Source: a virus. From it: DNA of 34,265 bases. The stretch covers positions 1 to 34,265 of IMG/VR virus record IMGVR_UViG_3300048112_000090; one strand, written 5' to 3'. The notes under the pieces were generated by a model that was not told where the DNA came from, searched no databases, and saw only the letters and a program-made list of their open reading frames with translations. The stretch's first letter is position 1. Each line of letters begins with the position of its first letter. Below are positions 28,146 through 34,265 of the stretch, one piece after another. A program made the translations under genes and the position numbers.

Positions 28146-29075
28146 ATGGCTACAACAACATCAATCACTACTACTTATGCTGGAGAGTTTGCAGGAGATT
28201 ATATCTCAGCAGCTCTTTTGAGTGGAGTAACAATCGACAACGGTGGAATCACTGTTAAACCTAATGTAAAATTCAAAGAAGTAATCAAGAAAGTTGCTAC
28301 TGACGGAATCGTAAAAGACGGTACTTGCGACTTTGCTGACACTTCTACAATCACTTTGACTGAAAGAATCATCGAGCCAAAGACTTTCCAAGTAAACCTT
28401 GAATTGTGTAAGGCTGATTTCAGAAGCGACTGGGATGCTATCCAAATGGGATACTCTGCATTCGATAACCTTCCTGCTTCTTTCGCAGACTTCTTGATTT
28501 CTCACGCACAAGAAAAAGTAGCTCAAAAAATCGAGCAAAACATTTGGGGTGGTGCTGATGCAAACGAAGGAGAATTTGACGGAATCGTTGCTTTGGCAAC
28601 TGCTGATTCTGACGTAGTAGACGTAGTTGGAACAACTATTACTGCTGCAAACGTAATCGACGAACTTGGAAAAGTAGTTGATGCTATCCCTGCTGCATTG
28701 TACGGAGCTGAAGACTTGAACTTGTACGTTGCTCAAAACGTTTATCGTGCTTACGTTCGTGCTTTGGGTGGATTCGCTTCAGGAGGACAAGGTGCTAACG
28801 GTGTCGGAGGACAAGGAACTAACCAAGCTCTTGGAAACGTAATGTTTGACGGAGTAAATGTATTCGTTGCAAATGGATTGGCAAACAACTACATCGTAGC
28901 TGCTGAGAAGTCTAACTTGTTCTTTGGAACAGGATTGTTGAACGATACTAACGAAGTTAAAGTATTGGATATGGCAGATTTGGACGGAAGTCAAAATGTT
29001 CGTGTAATTCTCCGTTTTTCCGCAACTGTGCAGTACGGAATCGGTTCTGACATCGTACTTTACACACCTGCATAA
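28146..29075 (+). CDS. Major capsid protein
   Basis: The 309-aa protein has a short Thr-rich N-terminus (MATTTSITTTYAGEFAGDYI), helices and strands typical of HK97-fold capsids (ERIIEPKTFQVNLELCKADF, then AVQAEKV-like helix HAQEKVAQKIEQNIWGG) and a C-terminal SNLFFGTGLLND with a final strand (FSATVQYGIGSDIVLYTPA). Its codon use is strongly biased (AAC, TAC, GAC, GGA, CGT), indicating high expression. Gene context with the scaffold upstream and a strong terminator downstream supports this, although I have not confirmed it by homology search. Confidence 0.85.
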   Translation: MATTTSITTTYAGEFAGDYISAALLSGVTIDNGGITVKPNVKFKEVIKKVATDGIVKDGTCDFADTSTITLTERIIEPKTFQVNLELCKADFRSDWDAIQMGYSAFDNLPASFADFLISHAQEKVAQKIEQNIWGGADANEGEFDGIVALATADSDVVDVVGTTITAANVIDELGKVVDAIPAALYGAEDLNLYVAQNVYRAYVRALGGFASGGQGANGVGGQGTNQALGNVMFDGVNVFVANGLANNYIVAAEKSNLFFGTGLLNDTNEVKVLDMADLDGSQNVRVILRFSATVQYGIGSDIVLYTPA

Positions 29076-29097
29076 TTAACTGAATAACTAATTTACT

Positions 29098-29128
29098 AAA
29101 GGGGTGGGTTCTGCCTATCCCTTTTTTT
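29098..29128 (+). terminator. Intrinsic terminator after the capsid gene
   Basis: Bases 29098-29108 pair with 29114-29124 over 11 bp (two G-U) around a 5-nt loop, and seven Ts lie at 29122-29128. It would lower readthrough from the capsid gene to the tail-tube gene. Confidence 0.85.
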
Positions 29129-29151
29129 ATTAACCTAAAAAATATAATATT

Positions 29152-29715
29152 ATGGCTTGTAATTTCATAAATACAGGTAGAGCATTAGCCTGTAAAGATT
29201 CTGTCGGAGGTATCAAGGCAGTTATCTTTGTACCAAACGATGCTACTAACAAAATTGTTGTAGACTCACTCGATACTACTACTGGAGCAGTAGATGGTCT
29301 TGTAGCTAACGTAGCAGGAGCTTACAAATACGAACTAAAAGGAACTTCTTCTCTTGAAGAAACTATTACTGCATCAGCAGATAACGGAACTGTTTTTTAC
29401 GAACAAGCATTGAACTTGACTTTGCCTAAATTGTCGGCTACCGACACAAAAGAGATTAAGCTATTGGCAGCTTCAAGACCTCAAATCATTGTTCAAGACT
29501 ATAATGGCAACTATATGGTTGTAGGATTAGAGAATGGTGCTGATGTTTCAGGTGGTACTATCGTAACAGGTACTGCTATGGGGGATATGAGTGGATACAC
29601 TCTTGTATTTTCAGGAATGGAAACTTCTCCTGCTTCTCATCTTGAGGTAGCATCAGATGGAGATACTGGAACTGTTATTACAGTTGGTGCAACTAGCACC
29701 ATCACATATTCTTAA
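29152..29715 (+). CDS. Tail tube (major tail) protein candidate
   Basis: The 187-aa product opens FINTGRALACKDSVGGIKAV, continues YELKGTSSLEETITASADNG and KEIKLLAASRPQIIVQDYNG, and ends in the GGTIVTGTAMGDMSGYTLVF pattern. I recall this combination as the tail-tube-like protein of Bacteroidota siphophages. Its beta-rich sequence and use of abundant codons fit an abundant structural protein. It lies between two strong terminators, so it may be expressed at its own level. Confidence 0.7.
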   Translation: MACNFINTGRALACKDSVGGIKAVIFVPNDATNKIVVDSLDTTTGAVDGLVANVAGAYKYELKGTSSLEETITASADNGTVFYEQALNLTLPKLSATDTKEIKLLAASRPQIIVQDYNGNYMVVGLENGADVSGGTIVTGTAMGDMSGYTLVFSGMETSPASHLEVASDGDTGTVITVGATSTITYS

Positions 29716-29737
29716 TACTTAGAATATCTTTAAATCT

Positions 29738-29768
29738 AAAAGGGGCGACATTATGTTGCCCTTTTTTT
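29738..29768 (+). terminator. Intrinsic terminator after the tail-tube gene
   Basis: AAAAGGG (29738-29744) pairs with CCCTTTT (29759-29765), with an inner CGACA/TGTTG stem (one bulged G, one G-U) around a TTA loop. A T run to 29768 follows. It is the second strong terminator within 650 bp. Confidence 0.85.
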
Positions 29769-29806
29769 ATTGCAAACAAACCACTATTTCTGTATTACTT
29801 AATTGT

Positions 29807-30142
29807 ATGAAAATATTAACGACAACATCAATACAGACAATAAAATTCATTCCAAGAGAATTAGATTCATCTGTTACTTTGACACTAACCAATAAGAATA
29901 CAAGAACTTCGTTTACTGTAAGTGTAGGGGTTGTAAATTCAAATGGGTATATGAGTATAACAGGGTCTTTTTCTTTAGTAGAAAATACCAACTATTCTAT
30001 GGAAGTAACAAATTCATCAGGAGATGTTATTTATAGAGATACAATATTTTGTACGAATCAAACAGATTTTAATAAGTTCGATGTTCACAAAGACGACTAT
30101 GTAACAGAAGATACTTACGACAACGAATTTATAGTATTATAA
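29807..30142 (+). CDS. Beta-rich protein upstream of the portal
   Basis: This 111-aa product (MKILTTTSIQTIKFIPRELD, then SVTLTLTNKNTRTSFTV and FCTNQTDFNKFDVHKDDY) looks like one beta-sandwich domain. An in-frame ATG at 29753 would start inside the terminator T-tract, so the ATG at 29807 is preferred. It ends 9 bp before the portal gene. I recall similar short proteins beside portals in Bacteroidota phages. It may be a virion decoration or connector component. Confidence 0.65.
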   Translation: MKILTTTSIQTIKFIPRELDSSVTLTLTNKNTRTSFTVSVGVVNSNGYMSITGSFSLVENTNYSMEVTNSSGDVIYRDTIFCTNQTDFNKFDVHKDDYVTEDTYDNEFIVL

Positions 30143-30151
30143 TATATAATT

Positions 30152-31411
30152 ATGGCTAAACACAATGTAAACAAGTACAGGCAACCTAAGACTGCTAAGA
30201 AGCAAGGAAAGGTTCACGTAGTAAACTTTTCGTCTTATACACGACCTGAAGTTGTAGAAGTACAAAATAAGGATTGGGTAGAGTATGGAGATGACAATGA
30301 TTACTTCGGATACTTGATTGACAGATATAACGGTTCTCCTACTAACAATGCTGCGATTAATGGTATTGCAGATATGATTTATGGCAAGGGATTGGATGCA
30401 GTTGATGGAGATAGTAAACCTGAGCAATACGCTGAGATGAAGTCTTTATTCTCTAAGAAGTGCCTAAAAAGTGTTTGTTACGATTATAAGATGATGGGTA
30501 ACGCTGCATTCCAGGTTATCTATTCTAAAGACAGAAGTCGTGTTGCACAAGTAGAGCATATTCCTGTTCAGACATTAAGAGCTGAGAAGGCAGATGCCAA
30601 AGGTAAGATTAATGCTTACTACTACTCTAACGACTGGTCAGAGGTTAGTAACTCAAAGAAGAATGTAAAGAGAATACCTGCATTTGGTTGTTCTCAAGAA
30701 AACATAGAGATAGTTTACATCAAGCCTTACAAGGCAGGTTACTTCTACTACTCTCCTGTTGATTATCAAGGAGGTATTCAGTATGCTGAGTTAGAGGAAG
30801 AGATTGCAAACTACCACATCAACAATATTCAGAATGGCTTAGCACCAAGTATGCTTATCAACTTCAATAATGGAGTGCCTTCTGACGAAGAAAGAACTGC
30901 TATCGAGCAAAGAATATACGACAAGTTCTCAGGGTCAAGTAACGCAGGGCGATTCATATTAGCCTTCAATGATTCTAAAGAGTTGTCGGCAAGTATAGAG
31001 CCAGTACAATTAAGCGATGCCCACCAACAATACCAATTCCTATCGGATGAGAGTATGAGAAAAGTTATGGTTTCCCATCGAATTGTATCTCCTATGCTTG
31101 TAGGAATAAAGGATTCTTCAGGTCTTGGAAACAACGCAGAAGAATTACAGACTGCATCTGTCCTTATGGACAACACAGTAATCAGACCTTTACAGGTAAC
31201 TATCTTAGATGAGATTGAGGAGATTCTTCAATTTAATGGCATCGAATTAGATGTGTATTTTAAGACGTTACAACCACTTGAATTTACTGACTTGACTAAT
31301 GCTATTAGCGAGGCAGAGATAGAGAAGGAAACAGGTATTAAAAAGGACTCTGAGGCAGATACAGAAGAAGAAGCTCCGATAGAAGAAGAACCAACATCTC
31401 AAACAGAATAA
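30152..31411 (+). CDS. Portal protein
   Basis: The 419-aa protein shows portal features: a WVEYGDDNDYFGYLIDRYNG start, AINGIADMIYGKGLDAV, a YDYKMMGNAAFQVIYSKD strand, and EELQTASVLMDNTVIRPLQV in the stem/wing region. The preceding HRIVSPMLVGIKDSSGLGN motif is typical of Bacteroidota portals. The C-terminus is acidic (EADTEEEAPIEEEPTSQTE). Twelve copies should form the channel through which terminase packs DNA. Unlike in most phages, it is about 16 kb downstream of terL. Confidence 0.85.
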   Translation: MAKHNVNKYRQPKTAKKQGKVHVVNFSSYTRPEVVEVQNKDWVEYGDDNDYFGYLIDRYNGSPTNNAAINGIADMIYGKGLDAVDGDSKPEQYAEMKSLFSKKCLKSVCYDYKMMGNAAFQVIYSKDRSRVAQVEHIPVQTLRAEKADAKGKINAYYYSNDWSEVSNSKKNVKRIPAFGCSQENIEIVYIKPYKAGYFYYSPVDYQGGIQYAELEEEIANYHINNIQNGLAPSMLINFNNGVPSDEERTAIEQRIYDKFSGSSNAGRFILAFNDSKELSASIEPVQLSDAHQQYQFLSDESMRKVMVSHRIVSPMLVGIKDSSGLGNNAEELQTASVLMDNTVIRPLQVTILDEIEEILQFNGIELDVYFKTLQPLEFTDLTNAISEAEIEKETGIKKDSEADTEEEAPIEEEPTSQTE

Positions 31412-31414
31412 GAT

Positions 31415-31921
31415 ATGGCAAAAGCACTATTCATAAAGAAGGCTGACTTAGTAAAAAATACGGCTATTAGTGGGAATGTTGATACGGATAAGTTCATTCA
31501 GTTTATTCGATTGGCACAAGAAATACACGTTCAGAATTACTTAGGTACAGACTTGTATGATAAGATTAGCGAAGATATTATCGCAGGTAATTTAACAGGC
31601 AACTACTTAACATTGGTTAATGACTTTATTCAGCCTATGTTGATTCACTTCTCTATGGCAGAGTATCTTCCTTTTGCATCATATACTATTGCAAACGGAG
31701 GTGTTTACAGAAGCGAAGTTTCTAACGGATCTACTATTAGTAAAGAAGAGGTAGATTTCCTGGTACAGAAGGAAAGAGATTATGCAAACTATTATACTAA
31801 CAGGTTTATCGACTATATGAGTAACAACGCTTCTTCTTTGTTTCCTGAGTATTACAGTAACACAAACGAAGATATTAGTCCTGATAAAGACACAGTATTT
31901 CACGGATGGAATTTAGGATAA
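31415..31921 (+). CDS. Head-tail connector (gp6/DUF6712-like)
   Basis: The 168-aa helical protein (ALFIKKADLVKNTAISGNVD, KFIQFIRLAQEIHVQNYLG, then FIDYMSNNASSLFPEYYSN) fits connector proteins that attach below the portal. The pattern of helices around TDLYDKISEDI is one I recall as DUF6712. It starts 3 bp after the portal gene. The family name is from memory and the role from context. Confidence 0.7.
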   Translation: MAKALFIKKADLVKNTAISGNVDTDKFIQFIRLAQEIHVQNYLGTDLYDKISEDIIAGNLTGNYLTLVNDFIQPMLIHFSMAEYLPFASYTIANGGVYRSEVSNGSTISKEEVDFLVQKERDYANYYTNRFIDYMSNNASSLFPEYYSNTNEDISPDKDTVFHGWNLG

Positions 31922-32031
31922 AAAAACAATACGAACCAAAGCAAGACAATAAGGAGAAACTTAGAGTCTTTCTAAAAAAGATAGAAAATGGCAAACTCAA
32001 TCAACTGGGGAAAAATATACGAAAGCACTAA
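31906..32031 (+). CDS. Small basic protein overlapping both neighbours
   Basis: A 41-aa frame (MEFRIKKQYEPKQDNKEKLR, then a helix VFLKKIENGKLNQLGKNI) overlaps the connector gene by 16 bp and the next gene by 44 bp. It fills an otherwise empty gap in which ordinary spacing is absent elsewhere in this operon. Real coding is likely but unproven. Confidence 0.5.
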   Translation: MEFRIKKQYEPKQDNKEKLRVFLKKIENGKLNQLGKNIRKH

Positions 32032-32206
32032 TTGGGGTGTTGGGGTTACAAGTAATACTATAAATTGGGGTAAGTCTTATAGCGACATTGCAGAAACTTC
32101 AGTAGTTCCTTCTTTGTTATCTATACTTGAGGCACGTTCTACATATTACGAGAATGCAGCAGCAACGACAACCTTGCTTACTAACCTTGAAAACATTGAC
32201 TTATAA
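31988..32206 (+). CDS. Small structural protein with repeated INWGK motif
   Basis: The 72-aa product has two copies of a motif (SINWGKIYESTNWG and TINWGKSYSDIA) followed by an Ala/Leu-rich helix (SILEARSTYYENAAATTTLL). Such a repeat may be a short virion peptide that binds a fibre. Its stop overlaps the next ATG by one base. Confidence 0.6.
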   Translation: MANSINWGKIYESTNWGVGVTSNTINWGKSYSDIAETSVVPSLLSILEARSTYYENAAATTTLLTNLENIDL

Positions 32207-33360
32207 TGGCAAACTTATTAGAAAAAGCGAGTATCGTATTAACACCTACAGGGTATAGTAGTGGAACGATTCACAACGTAAAACCGAGTTCAGCACCTTT
32301 TGGAGATTTAACAAAAGCAGGAGGTACGGTTGCTACAAGGGTAAATTCTTCGGGGTTAATTGAAACTGCTACAAACAACATTCCAAGAGTGGATTACGCT
32401 TTAGGAAGTGCATCTATATTGGTAGAACCTGCTTCAACCAACCTTTTAAGATATAGTGAAGATTTTACGGCAAGGGCAGGTGTTGGTTCTTTAGTAAATA
32501 CTACGGTTACATCAAACGCTACAACAGACCCAACGGGTGGTAACAATGGGAGTCTTGTTACCCTTTCGTCAAATGCTTTTGCAAATAAAAATATTTTGAT
32601 GACGGGGAATGAATTAACGTACTCTATTTATTTAAAATCTCCTACGGTTTCAGGAACTTACCCTTTAAATTGGTTCGATGGAAGTCATCACAGACAACTT
32701 GTAAATGTTACGACAGAGTGGCAGAGAATTGAAATAACCTTTACACCAAACGCAGGGGCAGGAAACTCGAGGTTTGTTTATTTCGGAGATAATAGAGGTG
32801 GATTAGGAGAAACACTATCGTCTGTGTATGTTTGGGGAGGGCAAGTAGAAGAAAAAGGATATGCATCTTCATATATTCCTACTACATCTGCAAATACAAC
32901 AAGGTCTGCTGAATCTTATTCAGATGGAGGAGATGTATCTTTGATTAATTCTCCTTCGGGTGTTTTATTTGTTGAAAGACAATGTTTTGACTCGGGGGTA
33001 AACGATTGGATTTTATTAACTACAACAGGGGCAAGTGAATCAATATCTGTTGGTATTTACGGAACGAGTGGTGGCAGTAGTTCGTGTAGAATTAAAACTT
33101 CCACAAGTACACTATATAAAGGTTTTTCGGGACAAAAAATAAATATGGACAAATTAGCGGTTAAGTGGGATGGGACAGAAGTAAAAACATTTAAAAATGG
33201 TTCGCTTATTCAAACAGGAACATTGTCGGGAGGTTTTACTGCAAATCAATTAACAGAACTACACCTTTCAACAGGTCAAGGATTTAACGGAAGATTAAAA
33301 CAATTAATAGTGTTCAACGAAGCGTTATCAGATGCGGAAATCATAGCACTAACATCATAA
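32206..33360 (+). CDS. Fibre protein with carbohydrate-binding and LamG-like modules
   Basis: The 384-aa product has an N-terminal strand-rich region (MANLLEKASIVLTPTGYSSG, RVDYALGSASILVEPASTNLL), a carbohydrate-binding-like middle (NWFDGSHHRQLVNVTTEWQR, then VWGGQVEEKGYASSYIP) and a LamG-like C-terminus (WDGTEVKTFKNGSLIQTG, NGRLKQLIVFNEALSDAEI). These patterns are shared with the split fibre gene at 33364/1-787. It should recognise host surface glycans. The two genes are probably paralogous or partner fibres. Confidence 0.75.
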   Translation: MANLLEKASIVLTPTGYSSGTIHNVKPSSAPFGDLTKAGGTVATRVNSSGLIETATNNIPRVDYALGSASILVEPASTNLLRYSEDFTARAGVGSLVNTTVTSNATTDPTGGNNGSLVTLSSNAFANKNILMTGNELTYSIYLKSPTVSGTYPLNWFDGSHHRQLVNVTTEWQRIEITFTPNAGAGNSRFVYFGDNRGGLGETLSSVYVWGGQVEEKGYASSYIPTTSANTTRSAESYSDGGDVSLINSPSGVLFVERQCFDSGVNDWILLTTTGASESISVGIYGTSGGSSSCRIKTSTSTLYKGFSGQKINMDKLAVKWDGTEVKTFKNGSLIQTGTLSGGFTANQLTELHLSTGQGFNGRLKQLIVFNEALSDAEIIALTS

Positions 33361-33363
33361 AAT

Positions 33364-34265
33364 ATGGCATTAAAATATTTATACGTACCAAGTGGATATA
33401 AGGCAGGAACTGCATACGGAGTTTTGCCTAATGATTCTTCTGCTGATTTTGATGAGTTTCAAAGAAATTCAGGAGCTACAAGAGTAGATTCAAATAGACT
33501 TATCGACAGAGGAGAATCTTTGGGGTCTAACATTGAGCCAACTGATTTCTCATCAGGTTGGACAGGTGTTGGTTCAGGTATGACACTTTCAACAGGTTCA
33601 GCCGAGTTCGATAATGATGGGTCAGGTGCATATATACAGACATCTTCAGACATAACAATTGGAACATCGTATAGGATTATTTTTGAGGTAACAAGTTTTA
33701 CTTCAGCAGCAGCAGGAGGTTTATACTATTACTCAGCTAATGGAGGCACAAAACTTAGTGTCGAAGGTGTTGGAACTTATGAATACACTTTTACTTCTAA
33801 CGAAACAAGAACTTTTGTTTTAAATTCTTACACAGGAACAACTTTAACAGTTGGAAGTGTATCTCTTAGACAAATTACAACAGAAAACACAAACACACCA
33901 AGATTAGACTATACGGATGGGTCGTGTCCTGCTCTACTTTTAGAACCGCAAAGAACGAACCTATGTCTTAATAGTACAAGAGGAGCATACGGAAACTCTC
34001 CTGCTTCAACTGCCCAAACACTTGCACCTGATGGAACAAATACTGCAACAATCCCAACACCTAATGACACTGCTGATAGGTATGAATACACTATAAGTGC
34101 AGGGTCTGCCACAGGAGATACAAAAATTACTTATTCTTGGTACAGAAAAAGATTATCAACCCCTTCCGAAGACCCCAATCAGACAGGAGATTTAAAAGTA
34201 TCAGGTCTTGTTAATTGCATACAAGATGGAAGTACTATTCAAATAGGTAGAGATATTGGAGGGTA
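33364..34265 (+). CDS. Fibre / receptor-binding protein, N-terminal part (split by window ends)
   Basis: The ATG at 33364 opens a frame that stays open to the end and joins, at position 34124/1, the frame ending at 787. The N-terminal part starts MALKYLYVPSGYKAGTAYGV, with strands such as VDSNRLIDRGESLG, NTPRLDYTDGSCPALLLEPQ and RTNLCLNST. The LLLEPQRTNL motif is mirrored as ILVEPASTNLL in the gene at 32206, showing common ancestry. The joined 515-aa protein is probably the main receptor-binding fibre. Within the repeat, codon 125-127 (AGT Ser) reads AGA (Arg) in the right copy. Confidence 0.8.
   Translation, partial: MALKYLYVPSGYKAGTAYGVLPNDSSADFDEFQRNSGATRVDSNRLIDRGESLGSNIEPTDFSSGWTGVGSGMTLSTGSAEFDNDGSGAYIQTSSDITIGTSYRIIFEVTSFTSAAAGGLYYYSANGGTKLSVEGVGTYEYTFTSNETRTFVLNSYTGTTLTVGSVSLRQITTENTNTPRLDYTDGSCPALLLEPQRTNLCLNSTRGAYGNSPASTAQTLAPDGTNTATIPTPNDTADRYEYTISAGSATGDTKITYSWYRKRLSTPSEDPNQTGDLKVSGLVNCIQDGSTIQIGRDIGG
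34125..34265. repeat. Right copy of terminal direct repeat
   Basis: This is the same 141 bp as bases 1-141, with two mismatches at 34251 and 34263. It is best read as the overlap of a circular assembly; a true terminal repeat of the packaged DNA is less likely. Confidence 0.93.

Noticed and set aside
28206-28736. 176-aa open frame on the - strand within the capsid gene
   Set aside because: It mirrors the strongly biased codons of the major capsid gene. Its Ser/Tyr/Cys-rich sequence has no domain-like pattern.
29753-29806. Upstream ATG for the gene before the portal
   Set aside because: It lies inside the terminator hairpin; the ATG at 29807 gives a normal start.
1-34265. Lysogeny functions (integrase, excisionase, repressor)
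   Set aside because: No tyrosine or serine recombinase motif, and no divergent repressor gene. Only HTH-like small proteins are present, all on the + strand.
1-34265. tRNA genes
   Set aside because: No cloverleaf with T-loop and anticodon arms was found in the gene-free stretches.
33364-34265. Diversity-generating retroelement acting on the fibre gene
   Set aside because: No reverse transcriptase or template repeat exists. The two mismatches are not adenine-specific changes.

Overview
The window is one nearly complete genome of a tailed, double-stranded DNA phage. Bases 1-141 recur at 34125-34265 with two mismatches, and the gene running off the right end continues in frame at the left end. 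The molecule is therefore a circular assembly of about 34,124 bp, that is, circularly permuted or terminally redundant. Every convincing gene is on the + strand. Several promoters fit the Bacteroidota form TTG-N19/20-TAnnTTTG. Together with low GC, weak Shine-Dalgarno signals and protein families that I recall from Flavobacterium/Cellulophaga-type phages, this suggests a phage of a flavobacterium-like host. A tape-measure protein, a tail-tube candidate and a chaperone frameshift site point to a long non-contractile tail (siphovirus). No integrase, repressor or lysogeny module was found, so it is probably lytic.

Layout (+ strand). 33364 -> junction -> 787: split receptor-binding/fibre gene. 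797-2324: small gene, then a lysis cassette (holin-like 50 aa, peptidase M15 endolysin, two membrane proteins including a 3-TM holin type). 2325-2837: a gene-free control region with three candidate promoters, operator-like repeats and a candidate structured RNA of about 210 nt ending in an intrinsic terminator. 2838-9241: replication/recombination operon (ERF annealing protein, SSB-like, winged-helix protein, primase-helicase, RusA resolvase, sigma-like protein, nuclease, metallophosphoesterase). 9258-13316: second promoter with a 5' hairpin, cytosine-C5 methyltransferase (with a long overlapping frame), RecE-type exonuclease, DnaA-C-like protein, Mom-like DNA modification protein and many tiny genes. 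13303-14869: terminase small and large subunits.

14870-19192: an accessory interval between terminase and the virion genes. It holds two cassettes of small genes, each with its own promoter and terminator, separated and bounded by three clusters of a 17-bp repeat (consensus CAATTCAATAGGGGGTA, 12 copies counted). Cassette A has nine small genes; cassette B carries a GP88-family gene. The interval ends in a 742-bp gene-free region with duplicated boxes and AT-rich palindromes that may be an origin or late control region.

19193-33360: virion genes in an unusual order, tail before head. They are the tail assembly chaperone with a T9 slippery -1 frameshift, tail completion and baseplate proteins, tape measure, protease, scaffold, major capsid, tail tube candidate, portal, connector and fibres. 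Two strong terminators follow the capsid and tail-tube genes and probably grade expression.

All names come from reading motifs and recalling families; no database search was made.
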